NCBI RefSeq assembly: GCF_016591715.1 | Contig: NZ_AP024109.1 | Span: 1,674,001-1,738,000 of the forward strand | Direction: 5' to 3' | DNA length: 64,000 bases | Source: Mesorhizobium sp. J8 | GTDB lineage: Bacteria > Pseudomonadota > Alphaproteobacteria > Rhizobiales > Rhizobiaceae | In this document: piece by piece, positions 33,642 to 42,091 of the stretch | How positions within the stretch are numbered: position 1 is the stretch's first letter | Layout: each line of letters starts with the position of its first letter | Program-made: the position numbers and the translations under genes | Notes under the pieces: generated by a model | What the model was told of the DNA's origin: nothing | The model's input: the letters and a program-made list of their open reading frames with translations, nothing else | The model's database searches: none

Positions 33642-34501
33642 GCGTGCCGATTGCCAGGACCGTTGCCGGACTTCGCCAAATACTCGCCGGGTGGCGCCGA
33701 AACGGCGCCAGCGTTGCCGTCGTGCCGACCATGGGCGCCTTGCATGAAGGGCATTTGAGCCTCGTACGTGCCGCGCTCCAGACCGCTGATCGTGTGATCG
33801 TGACGCTGTTCGTCAATCCGAAGCAGTTCAACAGTGCCGCCGACCTTGCCGCCTATCCTCGCACGGAAAACGAGGATGCCGCAAAGCTCGTGCCGCTGGG
33901 AGCGCATCTGCTCTATGCGCCGCATGGCGAGGAGATGTATCCGGCAGGCTTTGCCACGACGGTTTCGGTGTCCGGCGTTAGCGAGGGCCTGTGCGGTGCT
34001 TTTCGGCCGGGTCATTTCGAGGGCGTGGCGACTGTGGTGGCCAAACTCTTCCTGCAGACAGGCGCCGACTTCGGCTTCTTTGGCGAAAAGGACTTTCAGC
34101 AGCTTCAGCTCGTCAGGCGCATGGTACGGGATCTGGATATTCCAATTACCGTCGTTGCCTGTCCGACTGTCCGCGAAGCCGACGGTCTTGCACTGTCATC
34201 GCGCAATGTCCGGCTTTCGCCAGCCGAGCGCGCTGTTGCTCCCAAGCTGCCATCGGTCTTGAGTGAGACGGCCGAGCTGCTTGCCCGCGGCTCACCCGTC
34301 CTGTCAACGCTTGCCGCAGCGCGCGAAGCAATTCTGGCTGCAGGCTATCGCGAGGTCGAATACCTGGAACTCTGTGACGAGGCAGAGCTGCGACCCACGA
34401 CACTCCTTGAGCGACCGGCACGCTTGCTTGTCGCGGCCTGGCTTGGCGGCACTAGGCTTATCGACAACGTCGCAGTATCACCGGTTGGTTCAACGGATTA
34501 A
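33638..34501 (+). CDS. panC: Pantothenate synthetase
   Basis: 287-residue ligase joining pantoate and beta-alanine with ATP. Seen: [62 protein letters not shown] and [15 protein letters not shown] 33638 overlaps the panB stop. Confidence 0.97.
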   Translation: MSVPIARTVAGLRQILAGWRRNGASVAVVPTMGALHEGHLSLVRAALQTADRVIVTLFVNPKQFNSAADLAAYPRTENEDAAKLVPLGAHLLYAPHGEEMYPAGFATTVSVSGVSEGLCGAFRPGHFEGVATVVAKLFLQTGADFGFFGEKDFQQLQLVRRMVRDLDIPITVVACPTVREADGLALSSRNVRLSPAERAVAPKLPSVLSETAELLARGSPVLSTLAAAREAILAAGYREVEYLELCDEAELRPTTLLERPARLLVAAWLGGTRLIDNVAVSPVGSTD

Positions 34502-34676
34502 CGAGGTTCTCCGCGTTGCATAGCAGTCTTGAAAGAGGCTTCTTCAAGGTAAGGCTGGACACAACGGCGGTGATGACTGTGAAAACGTCGCGCGCATTGC
34601 ATCGGCGCGGGGTCGTTTAGTCCAAGGCTATGACTTGGTATCGAAGCGAGATTCGCGGAGGTCACGCAAAGCGCAA

Positions 34677-35402
34677 ATGCATCGCGTATTTGAAAACTTC
34701 GTCGAGCAACTGTCTGCAAGTGTAGATACTGTCGATCTGCATGAGGCCATGGCGTGCGTCGCCGCCGGCTTCGACTTCCCGCTCTTTGCCTATTTCAGTT
34801 ATCCGTCGGTATCCGGCGACGCCCCGCGATTGATCTCAAATTACCCCTCATCCTGGACATCACTTTACCTGCAACAGCGCTACCACGATCTTGATCCGGT
34901 CATCCTGCGTGGGCTGCAGGGCTGGGATACCTTTGATTGGGGCGTGGAGCTCGGTCGACAGTATCTGCCGACTTCGCAGCAGCAAATTCTGGAGAGTGCG
35001 GCTGAGCTTGGCATCCGCGGCGGATTGACGATATCCATGCACGATCATCGCGGCCGTTTTGCTGCCCTGACCTTTGCTTCCGACGAGTCACGTCCGGCTC
35101 TTTTGCAGTCATTGGCACGTTACGAAAAAGCACTGCAGTTGATGGCTATCAACTTTCACATCCATGTCAGGCACAGGCTCGCCGACGATCGCGTGGTGGA
35201 CGGTGTAACGCTCACCCCGCGGGAGTTCGAGTGTCTGAAATGGGCGGCGCGCGGCAAGTCGGCTTGGGATATCAGCCAGCTACTCGGGCTCTCGAAGCGC
35301 ACCGTGACCTTCCACCAGGAAAACGCCAAAGCAAAGCTTGGCGTTCGAACGACCAATCAGGCCGTTGCGCGGCTAGCTGCCTCAGGGCGGGCGAGATCCT
35401 AA
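34677..35402 (+). CDS. traR: LuxR-family AHL-responsive activator (TraR-like)
   Basis: About 241 residues. Residues 10-165 form an autoinducer-binding domain (FPLFAYFSYPS, SSWTSLYLQQRYHDLDPVILRGLQGWDTFDWG with the usual W, Y, D and W positions). Residues 178-235 are a LuxR HTH (LTPREFECLKWAARGKSAWDIS, then KRTVTFHQENAKAKLGV). ATG 34677 gives normal family length; TTG 34635 is possible. Directly upstream of a LuxI gene with a lux-type box between them, and followed by the fseA pair, the same order as traR-traI1-msi172-msi171 on ICEMlSymR7A, where TraR with AHL activates transfer genes. Confidence 0.88.
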   Translation: MHRVFENFVEQLSASVDTVDLHEAMACVAAGFDFPLFAYFSYPSVSGDAPRLISNYPSSWTSLYLQQRYHDLDPVILRGLQGWDTFDWGVELGRQYLPTSQQQILESAAELGIRGGLTISMHDHRGRFAALTFASDESRPALLQSLARYEKALQLMAINFHIHVRHRLADDRVVDGVTLTPREFECLKWAARGKSAWDISQLLGLSKRTVTFHQENAKAKLGVRTTNQAVARLAASGRARS

Positions 35403-35419
35403 TTCTTCTGCCACGATAG

Positions 35420-35435
35420 CTGTAAACGTCTACAG
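35420..35435 (+). promoter_or_regulatory. lux/tra-type box upstream of traI1
   Basis: CTGTAAACGTCTACAG is a 16-bp inverted repeat with an ACGT core, only one pair of positions breaking symmetry. It lies 62 bp before traI1 and is the expected TraR binding site. Confidence 0.75.
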
Positions 35436-35497
35436 GCTGCATTGCTGTCGCCTTTGCCCTCCGATGACGGCAACACATCCCGCACGGAGGCGCGACC

Positions 35498-36130
35498 ATG
35501 ATGCAGCTGATAACACCGGCCTTTTACGGCGAGTTCGCAAGCGAGCTCAAGGAGATGCACGGGCTCAGATATCGAGTCTTCAAGGAAAGACTAGATTGGG
35601 AAGTTGACTCCAAGGACCAAATGGAAGCGGACGCGTTTGATGGCTACATGCCTGTCTATCTGCTTCTCAAGGGATCCGATTGGCGAACTTGCGGTTGTGT
35701 GCGTCTTTTGCCCAGCACCGGACCCACAATGTTGCGCGATACGTTCCCTGTGCTGCTGGGTGCTGACATTGTGCCCTCGACGCCTGACATATGGGAGAGC
35801 AGTCGTTTCGCGCTCGATCTTCCTTCCTCCGCGCCCAAGGCAGCCGGCGGGTTGGCGCAAGCAACCTACGAGCTCTTTGCCGGCATGATCGAGTTCGGCT
35901 TGGCCAATGATCTCACCCGGATCGTCACGGTGACCGATACGCGCATGGAACGGATCCTTCGCCTCGCAACGTGGCCATTGTCACGCATCGGACAACCCAG
36001 GCCCGTCGGCAACACGCAGGCGGTGGCCGGATTTCTCGAGATTTCCCAATCGAGCCTTTTGCGCATCCGCGACAGGGGACGTCTGAGCGGACCGGTCCTG
36101 TGGAAACCGGTTCTAGGCGTTTCGATATAG
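35498..36130 (+). CDS. traI1: N-acyl-homoserine lactone synthase (LuxI family)
   Basis: 210 residues. Seen: LRYRVFKERLDWEV (conserved R, F, W), DAFDGYMPVYLLL with the catalytic Asp, CGCVRLLPSTGPTMLRDTFP and WESSRFAL (ExSRF). Makes AHL from SAM and an acyl-ACP. ATG 35498 has GGAGG 7 bases upstream. The lux box upstream implies positive feedback with TraR. The symbol is by analogy with R7A gene order. Confidence 0.9.
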   Translation: MMQLITPAFYGEFASELKEMHGLRYRVFKERLDWEVDSKDQMEADAFDGYMPVYLLLKGSDWRTCGCVRLLPSTGPTMLRDTFPVLLGADIVPSTPDIWESSRFALDLPSSAPKAAGGLAQATYELFAGMIEFGLANDLTRIVTVTDTRMERILRLATWPLSRIGQPRPVGNTQAVAGFLEISQSSLLRIRDRGRLSGPVLWKPVLGVSI

Positions 36131-36152
36131 CGCGATTGCGGGCGCCTGAGCC

Positions 36153-36506
36153 GTGACGAATGCACGCCTGCTCCAGGACGCCACGGCCGCTCGCGCATTC
36201 TGGCCGGACTGGCGTCGTCACGAAACTTACCACTACACGAGACGATTGCCGCGTACGGGCTGGGCCTGGGAATTTCTTCGGCGCAATCCGCAGTTCCAGC
36301 GCGATCACGCCAAAATGGCAGCGCCCGCCTCCACTGTCGGGGCCGGCGGTACGAATGTAATCGAGCTGACGACGGGATCACTTTTCCTCAGCCAATGGAG
36401 CCTCCTTTTTCGCCGACGAGCCAAAATTGGACGCCACGTCGGCAAGGGTCTTCTGGGACCCGCGCTACTGCGCCCGCGTCCTGCGAGCGGCCGCCGAGCC
36501 GGCTGA
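36153..36506 (+). CDS. FseA N-terminal ORF (msi172-like)
   Basis: 117 residues as read, of which about the first 85 match the N-terminal domain of DUF2285 proteins (DWRRHETYHYTRR, GWAWEFLRRNPQFQRDHAK). After about 36408 the frame gives an Arg-rich tail (RPRPASGRRAG) that looks unnatural. Starts GTG 22 bp after traI1, so it is probably in the same transcript. In R7A the equivalent ORF is fused to the next one by a +1 ribosomal frameshift, giving FseA, the activator of island excision and transfer. That mechanism is assigned here by order and sequence. Confidence 0.8.
   Translation: MTNARLLQDATAARAFWPDWRRHETYHYTRRLPRTGWAWEFLRRNPQFQRDHAKMAAPASTVGAGGTNVIELTTGSLFLSQWSLLFRRRAKIGRHVGKGLLGPALLRPRPASGRRAG
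36402..36411 (+). other. Probable +1 programmed frameshift site in fseA
   Basis: CTCCTTTTTC: frame 0 reads CTC CTT TTT CGC. A Phe-tRNA slipping from TTT to TTC would resume in frame +1 as GCC GAC GAG CCA, joining QWSLLF to FADEPKLDATSARVFW. The +1 frame is closed upstream by TGA at 36367 and frame 0 ends with TGA at 36504, so the shift must lie between them. A second T-run at 36382 is an alternative. Confidence 0.6.
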
Positions 36507-36993
36507 TCTCGATCACGATTTTGAACCGCTTGATCTTGCCTCGCTCGCATGCGGCAAGGACATCCTGCTGACGCCGGCCGATGTCCAGCAAGTTTTGCTG
36601 AGACAGGACTGCCGGGCTCTGCAGATCGCCGTTTCCGGCGCCTCCGTTCTGCGCCCGTTGCGGCTATACGTAGACGCAATCGTGCCGCCGCGGCACTTGA
36701 AGTTCCATGTCGCTGCCCTTCAGTTCCTCAACGACATCAAGTGTAGCGGCCGCCCGGCAGCCGCTTGCTTTCCGCCGGAACCCCGCGGCGGACGCCTGCG
36801 TATCGTGCTCCAGGCTTTGGATGGTTCGCTTGCGGCAGCATCCCATCAGGAGATCGCCATTGCGCTGTTCGGGCGAGGACGTGTCGAAGAAGACTGGGCT
36901 CATCCGGGCGGCCATCTTCGCGATCGAGTGCGGCGCGCCATCCAGCGTGGCCGATACCTGATGGGCGGGGGTTACAGGCATTTTCTGACGTAG
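36427..36993 (+). CDS. FseA C-terminal ORF with DUF2285 domain (msi171-like)
   Basis: 188 residues from TTG 36427, though the +1 frame is open from 36370 and the native N-terminus probably comes from frameshift fusion. The last 65 residues are a typical DUF2285 domain (RLRIVLQALDGSLAAASHQE, HLRDRVRRAIQRGRYLMGGGYRHFL). No SD sequence precedes the TTG, which supports expression by fusion. QseM at 60.1 kb has a related DUF2285 domain and in R7A binds and blocks FseA. Confidence 0.82.
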   Translation: MDATSARVFWDPRYCARVLRAAAEPADLDHDFEPLDLASLACGKDILLTPADVQQVLLRQDCRALQIAVSGASVLRPLRLYVDAIVPPRHLKFHVAALQFLNDIKCSGRPAAACFPPEPRGGRLRIVLQALDGSLAAASHQEIAIALFGRGRVEEDWAHPGGHLRDRVRRAIQRGRYLMGGGYRHFLT

Positions 36994-37040
36994 CCACTGT
37001 GATCGCCTCGTAAGGCTTGTTCGACAGGCGCGCAGTGACG

Positions 37041-37076
37041 TGTGCATTGCCGGTGAGGTAATTGTGCGTTGCACAA
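37041..37076. promoter_or_regulatory. Repeat pair and palindrome upstream of the PhyH gene
   Basis: TGTGCATTGC (37041) and TGTGCGTTGC (37063) are direct repeats 22 bp apart. The second lies inside the palindrome TTGTGC-GTT-GCACAA (37062-37076). This arrangement suggests an operator 115-150 bp before the gene at 37191. The regulator is unknown. Confidence 0.5.
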
Positions 37077-37190
37077 AAGTTGACGCGCGGCTAGCGTTCT
37101 ACCGCTGCGGGAATCGGGCTTGGGTAATACGGGACGAAGCAGTCAGGACCAATGCTTCGTCGATAGTGCATTCATACGCTGAGGATCCTG

Positions 37191-38162
37191 ATGACAGTTA
37201 CGAAACCCGACAAAGCCGATGCTGCAAGCCTCGAGGCGATCGCGCGAAATGGCAGTATTCTACGTCGCATCGCGGTACGTATTCCGACCTATCTGTCGGA
37301 TATTCGCGAGAACCCAGCGTGGCTGCCGATGTTCGTGCTCGCCCGGACCATGCCGGCACGCAGACTGCACTGGCGTGGTGCAAAGCCCGTTCGAGCGAAG
37401 AAGGTCCAGGACACGATGTTTGCCGGCGTCAATCGCCAGGACGTTGTGGACGCGCTGCAGTCGGATGGACTTTTTTCCGGTCTCGTCTTGCCGAAATTTA
37501 TCCATGAGGAAATCGCAGCTTTCGTCCGGTGCACACCTTGCTTTGGCAATTTCGATCGCCGTCTCGAATTCATGCCGACGGAGCATGAGCAGGCTGAGGC
37601 TCGGTTCGGCGTTCCGTTGCTCAGCGGCCACTATTTCGAGCGCATTCTCGCCTGCAAGGCGGCACTTGCCATCCAAAACGACCCGCTGCTCACGGATATC
37701 GCTGCACACTATCTCGGCGGCCAGGCGAAACTGATCACAACGCGTGTTTGGTGGAGCTTCCCCACAGGGCAGGCTTCCGACGCCGACAAGAACCTGGCAT
37801 CGCTAGGAAAATACCACTTTGACCTCGACGACTGGCGAATGTTGAAGTTCTTCTTCTACCTGCTGCCGGTCGACGAGGGCACCGGTCCGCATGTCTACGT
37901 CCGCGGCAGCCACAAGCGCCGCGCGCTCAAGCACCAGCTGACGCTTCTCGTCGGCCACCCCGCGGAAGAGGTTCTCGACGTCTATGGCGAGCAAAGCCCC
38001 GTGACTCTTACCGGAGAGGCGGGGCTTGGCTTCGTTGAGGATCCTTTCGGCTTTCACATGGGCACCGTCCCGGCGCACACGCCGCGGCTGATGATGGAAG
38101 TGGGCTTCGGCGTTTCGCCGCCCTCGCGCCGACGCTTCCACGGCGAGCCCGTTATTCGCTGA
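37191..38162 (+). CDS. Phytanoyl-CoA dioxygenase (PhyH) family protein
   Basis: 323-residue Fe(II)/2-oxoglutarate oxygenase candidate. The likely iron ligands are His209-x-Asp211 (KYHFDLDDW) and His289 (GFHMGTVP), with Arg299 (TPRLMMEV) for the co-substrate. The first 100 residues are a family-specific extension. ATG 37191 has GAGG 6 bases upstream. About 200 bp after fseA; may be co-regulated or have its own operator. The substrate is unknown; many relatives act on small secondary metabolites. Confidence 0.8.
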   Translation: MTVTKPDKADAASLEAIARNGSILRRIAVRIPTYLSDIRENPAWLPMFVLARTMPARRLHWRGAKPVRAKKVQDTMFAGVNRQDVVDALQSDGLFSGLVLPKFIHEEIAAFVRCTPCFGNFDRRLEFMPTEHEQAEARFGVPLLSGHYFERILACKAALAIQNDPLLTDIAAHYLGGQAKLITTRVWWSFPTGQASDADKNLASLGKYHFDLDDWRMLKFFFYLLPVDEGTGPHVYVRGSHKRRALKHQLTLLVGHPAEEVLDVYGEQSPVTLTGEAGLGFVEDPFGFHMGTVPAHTPRLMMEVGFGVSPPSRRRFHGEPVIR

Positions 38163-38548
38163 TTTCGAAGAAGTCCCGAGACAGCTTTTCCCAGACCGAA
38201 GACCAGTATCTCGCGGGCAAATAAGCAACGGCCCCATCCCGGAAAAATCCCGTTTCCGCCGCATGGTGCCGTTGCAACTATTTTTCATGCCTAGGCAGTC
38301 CACCTCGCGAAGACCCCCCTAGGACGCCGGCGCAACGAAACCCAATCGACTGATAAAGCTCCGGTTTCTGCGCTTTGTGAGCTGACAAACTTGTCCAGAA
38401 ATTGGCTCTTGTGTACCCGGGTTTGGCTGCCGACACGGCCTTGCATTCGCGCACCGCTATTACGGCAATACGAAGGGCACCGGGACGCTGTTGGGTTGAC
38501 TATGGGTGTCGGAACCGCGAAAAGGGACGCGCTCTTCGTGAGTGGCGT

Positions 38549-38595
38549 GCGCCGGCGGTCTAAACCCCCCAAGCCCCCCGCCAGACCGCCGGCGC
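38549..38595. repeat. 13-bp perfect inverted repeat with C-run loop
   Basis: GCGCCGGCGGTCT (38549-38561) and AGACCGCCGGCGC (38583-38595) are perfect complements. The 21-base loop contains two CCCCCC runs. No T-run follows, so a terminator is unlikely. Confidence 0.7.
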
Positions 38596-38828
38596 GCTTC
38601 TAGGAATGTCGAGGAGACCGCGCCCAAGGCACCTTGTCCGACTATGCTTGATCGGATTCTCAATCGGTGTAACCGTCGCATGCGGCTCTACTGGCGAACT
38701 AATCCTTGCGCTTCCTCAAGCGAGGAAAGCCGATCACCATGAGTGCGTCAGTTTGGTGTTTGTCCACCTGCCGTCTGCGATCTCGTGTCCACGTCGCCGA
38801 GTTAAAAGTGGAAGCTCCTGTTGATCGA

Positions 38829-38857
38829 AAAAGGGCAGGCCGGCTTGGTGCCCTTTT
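38829..38857. terminator. Bidirectional terminator-like hairpin
   Basis: AAAAGGGC (38829-38836) pairs with GCCCTTTT (38850-38857) around a 13-base loop. On either strand the stem runs into T residues, and another TTTTTT occurs at 38867 on the plus strand. Confidence 0.5.
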
Positions 38858-39209
38858 GTCGGCTCCTTTTTTGCTTCGTTCGAGTTTTGCCCCGCGTCGG
38901 GACGCTCGACTTCCGACAAGAGGAGGCGATTGAGCTCGATACTCACGCCAAACAACTCAGCGCGGTAAGCTCCATCCCGGGGAGCTAGGACGCAGTCAGA
39001 CTTGCGCTTGCGAACCGCCTGTAGACTTGCTCGAAGCCAGCTAGAGACTTGATCTAAACGATCCAGCAACGATATTGGCGCGCATTCGCCTAGTTGCTCG
39101 CCGCCATCGCTTTGGCGCGATCACCGCAGCCGTTTCGAACACAACAGTCACGCCGACAATGTCGGCACCGGATGCCACAAAAAGTCACAAGATGCATTTC
39201 AGCAAAACG

Positions 39210-39704
39210 CTAGCTGACCAGCATATGTCCGGCCTTTCGCAACGCGTCCAGGAAGAGAGTGGCATGGCCGTCGACATTAATCTTGGCCTGCATCGAGAGG
39301 GGCATGCTGGTCCAATTCTCCAATGGCGCAATGAAACCCGAGAAAATTCCACCGACAATGCAATGGCGGATAACAGAGCCTTGTCTGTCCAAAGCCAGCA
39401 CGCCGGTCCGGTCGCTTGGATATCGTATGGCCGCGATCCGCTGCACCGCCGCGTCACCGTCGACCCGCACGTCGAAAAGCAGGATACCGCGGCTCCTGGC
39501 GGCTATCGCCGCAGCTTTTTCAGTGAAGCTTAAAGAGAGTGAGCGGGCGCTTTCGACCGCCATCTGGAAAACCAGCGAATCCAGTTCATGCGCAGCCATG
39601 GGGGTAATTGCCCGCAACACAGGAGTGATTGCAACCGACCCAAACGGCTTGTTCACAGATGTCGGCCCACGGCCGATCATTTGGTTTGGTTGACGATCGG
39701 CCAT
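39210..39704 (-). CDS. Hypothetical protein, possibly decayed
   Basis: Open frame of 164 codons. The middle (ELDSLVFQMAVESARSLSLS, GILLFDVRVDGDAAVQRIAA, GVLALDRQGSVIRH) has protein-like composition, but no family is recognised. No clear SD sequence at 39704; an internal start is possible. May be a remnant of a longer gene. Confidence 0.35.
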   Translation of the reverse strand: MADRQPNQMIGRGPTSVNKPFGSVAITPVLRAITPMAAHELDSLVFQMAVESARSLSLSFTEKAAAIAARSRGILLFDVRVDGDAAVQRIAAIRYPSDRTGVLALDRQGSVIRHCIVGGIFSGFIAPLENWTSMPLSMQAKINVDGHATLFLDALRKAGHMLVS

Positions 39705-40014
39705 CGATCGACGGCGTGCTCCGATTCGAACCGATCCTGAGATGGAAGACGCGGGGTGTTAGCGTTGGCATCGGCTCGGCGGCTACGAACTCCGTTCGCT
39801 TCCATCGTCCAAGCTAGGCACTACTTGGCGCTTGATCGAAGCGTCGAGAATCTTGGTTCCGAAGGTCCTGGCCTGCCTCAGAGCCTATTTTGGCACGGCT
39901 TCGAAATGCGGTGAATTGGGCCGGTTCGCAGCTTAGTGTTTCTTGCAGGCTGGCCGGCCTGAGCACAGCGGTGCGTCAGCGCATCAACTTCGTCCCGGTT
40001 CACAAACGAGACTC
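39705..40014. other. No gene seen
   Basis: 310 bp upstream of the queC leader with no supported ORF. A TTTTGGCACGG piece at about 39890 looks like a sigma-54 -24 element, but the nearest TGC is spaced wrongly. Confidence 0.4.
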
Positions 40015-40082
40015 CGTAGGGTAGTGGGAGCGCAGAGAAATCTCCGGTCGCAGCCTACCCGGTCAAAACAGGAAACCCCACC
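40015..40082 (+). promoter_or_regulatory. Foldable leader of queCDE, possible riboswitch
   Basis: GGGTAG (40019-40024) can pair with CTACCC (40055-40060) and GGAG (40027-40030) with CTCC (40042-40045), giving nested stems. Alternatively GTGGG (40024-40028) can pair with CCCAC (40077-40081), next to the ATG and overlapping the ribosome footprint. The two folds exclude each other. It does not match the preQ1-I pattern I know. Confidence 0.4.
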
Positions 40083-40781
40083 ATGAAGACTCTCGTCGTC
40101 TGCTCCGGCGGATTGGACTCCGTTTCCCTTGCTCACAAGGTGGCAGCGGAGCAAGAACTCGCCGGCCTCCTATCGTTCGATTACGGCCAACGGCACAGAA
40201 AGGAATTGGGCTTCGCTGCCCTTTGCGCGGAGCGACTGAGGGTTCCACACCGAATCATCGACGTTCGCGAAATCGGCAGCGGCCTTTCCGGCTCCGCGTT
40301 GACCGACAATATCGACGTGCCCGAGGGCCATTACGCCGAAGACACGATGAAGGTCACGGTGGTGCCGAACCGAAACGCCATCATGTTAGCCATCGCCTTC
40401 GGCTTCGCCGCCGCGCGCAGCGCTGACGCGGTGGCGATGGCCGTGCATGGTGGTGATCGTTTCATCTATCCGGACTGTCGGCCAGCCTTCATCGACGCTT
40501 TCCAGGTGATGCAAGACCGAGCGCTCGACGGCTACGGCAACGTTCGTCTTTATGCGCCTTATGTGAATCTCACGAAGGCGGACATAGTCGAGGATGGAGC
40601 TCGACACGGCACGCCATTTGCGCAGACCTGGTCCTGCTACAAGGGCGGCGAGCGCCACTGTGGGCGATGCGGGACATGTGTCGAGCGGCGCGAGGCGTTT
40701 GATCTCTCTGGCCAGGCAGACCCCACCGATTACGACGACGCCGACTTCTGGCTCGGCGCGTTGCGCAGGAGGGGCGTGTAA
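40083..40781 (+). CDS. queC: 7-cyano-7-deazaguanine (preQ0) synthase
   Basis: 232-residue ATP-dependent enzyme converting CDG to preQ0. Seen: the PP-loop VVCSGGLDSVSLAHK, VPNRNAIMLAIAFGFA and Zn-binding Cys in SCYKGGERHCGRCGTCVER. ATG 40083 opens a tightly overlapped queC-queD-queE operon. PreQ0 feeds queuosine in tRNA or 7-deazaguanine DNA modification; no modification gene is seen nearby. Confidence 0.95.
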   Translation: MKTLVVCSGGLDSVSLAHKVAAEQELAGLLSFDYGQRHRKELGFAALCAERLRVPHRIIDVREIGSGLSGSALTDNIDVPEGHYAEDTMKVTVVPNRNAIMLAIAFGFAAARSADAVAMAVHGGDRFIYPDCRPAFIDAFQVMQDRALDGYGNVRLYAPYVNLTKADIVEDGARHGTPFAQTWSCYKGGERHCGRCGTCVERREAFDLSGQADPTDYDDADFWLGALRRRGV

Positions 40782-41137
40782 TGTTTCGCATCACCAAGGA
40801 ATTCCACTTCTCGGCCTCCCATCAGCTCACGTCCTTGCCGCCTGATCACCAGTGCGCCCGCCTGCACGGGCATAACTACATCGTCGAAGTGGAGCTTTCG
40901 GCAAAGGAACTGAACGAGCACGGCTTTGTGCGCGACTATCACGATTTGGCGCCCCTCAAACGCTATATCGACGATAACTTCGACCACCGTCATCTCAACG
41001 ACGTACTGGGACATGAGCAGGTCACGGCGGAATGTCTGGCCAGACATTTTTATGAATGGTGCAAGGCACGCCTGCCCGAAACCTCGGCCGTGCGGGTGAG
41101 CGAAACGCCGAAAACATGGGCGGAATGCCGGCCATGA
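40781..41137 (+). CDS. queD: 6-carboxytetrahydropterin synthase QueD
   Basis: 118-residue T-fold enzyme making carboxytetrahydropterin. Seen: [25 protein letters not shown] (zinc His) and [12 protein letters not shown] overlaps the queC stop (TAATG) with GGAGG upstream, and its end overlaps queE by 4 bp. Confidence 0.94.
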   Translation: MFRITKEFHFSASHQLTSLPPDHQCARLHGHNYIVEVELSAKELNEHGFVRDYHDLAPLKRYIDDNFDHRHLNDVLGHEQVTAECLARHFYEWCKARLPETSAVRVSETPKTWAECRP

Positions 41138-41868
41138 CCGATACGCATCCCGCAATCCGCGTGAGTGAGATTTTCGGGCCGACGATCCAGGGCGAGGGCG
41201 TGCTCATCGGTCTGCCGACGGTCTTCGTAAGAACCGGCGGGTGTGACTATCGCTGTTCCTGGTGCGACAGCCTGCATGCGGTGGACAACCAATTCCGCCA
41301 TGAATGGGAGATGATGTCCTCCGACGCGGTGTGGCAAAACGTGGTCGCGCTTTCCGGCGGCCGCCCGTTGATGGTCTCGCTGTCAGGCGGCAATCCGGCT
41401 ATCCAGCCTTTCGGTGCGCTCATCAAGCGAGGCCATAATGAAGGCTACCGATTTGCGCTCGAAACCCAAGGTTCCGTGGCCAGGGAATGGTTTGCCGACC
41501 TCGACGTGCTGGTCCTCAGTCCAAAGCCGCCGTCAAGCGAAATGACCACCGATTGGGAAGCTGTCGAGGCGTGCCTCCAGGCGGCACGGGACAAGCCGGA
41601 AATCGTGCTCAAGCTCGTTGTTTTCAACGAAAGTGACTACGCCTACGCGAAAGAGGCCGCCGCGAGATTTCCGCGACTTCCGATCTATCTGCAACCGGGC
41701 AATCATACGCCGCCACGTCCCGGAAATGAAGACGCGCCTGTCGACCTTGACGGAATAACAAAACGTATGGAGTGGCTGGTTGATAGCGTGACCCGTGACA
41801 GATGGTTCGAAGCCCGCGTGTTGCCACAGCTGCACGTTATGCTCTGGGGTAACAAAAGAGGCGTCTAA
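41134..41868 (+). CDS. queE: 7-carboxy-7-deazaguanine synthase QueE
   Basis: 244-residue radical-SAM enzyme forming CDG. Seen: [14 protein letters not shown], the cluster motif [25 protein letters not shown] and [12 protein letters not shown] 41134 overlaps the queD stop (ATGA). Completes queCDE; the folE-type first step is not encoded here. Confidence 0.94.
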   Translation: MTDTHPAIRVSEIFGPTIQGEGVLIGLPTVFVRTGGCDYRCSWCDSLHAVDNQFRHEWEMMSSDAVWQNVVALSGGRPLMVSLSGGNPAIQPFGALIKRGHNEGYRFALETQGSVAREWFADLDVLVLSPKPPSSEMTTDWEAVEACLQAARDKPEIVLKLVVFNESDYAYAKEAAARFPRLPIYLQPGNHTPPRPGNEDAPVDLDGITKRMEWLVDSVTRDRWFEARVLPQLHVMLWGNKRGV

Positions 41869-41880
41869 CCAGCGCCGACT

Positions 41881-41898
41881 GGGGCGACGGCTCGCCCC
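41881..41898 (+). terminator. Hairpin 13 bp after queE
   Basis: GGGGCGA-CGGC-TCGCCCC, a perfect 7-bp stem with a 4-base loop. No T-run follows, so it may stabilise the 3' end or pause rather than terminate fully. Confidence 0.45.
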
Positions 41899-42091
41899 GC
41901 GTGGCGAACGGCGGTCGCGGCTGAGCAGATCGCGTGAAGCCCGCTCAGGGACTGGGGCAGGGCGGAAAAGCCGTCATAGAGGAACCGCCAGCGGGTGTCC
42001 GCGTCGAATCACCATAAGCCCACAACTCCTGTGCCACGGAACTGCAGGGCAATCGGATCAAACGCGATGGCTCGGTTTACGCTCAAAATGC

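Larger units (their letters stand above)
38163..39209. other. Gene-poor stretch with two hairpins
   Basis: No supported gene. A 111-codon frame at 38734-39069 (minus) runs through a terminator-like hairpin and is not convincing. The stretch holds a 13-bp perfect inverted repeat at 38549-38595 and a bidirectional terminator-like hairpin at 38829-38857. Confidence 0.45.

Noticed and set aside
38734..39069. 111-codon minus-strand frame
   Set aside because: Crosses a terminator-like hairpin and shows no family features or SD.
39888..39912. TTGGCACGG followed by ATGC
   Set aside because: Good -24 element, but spacing to the next GC is 14, not 10.
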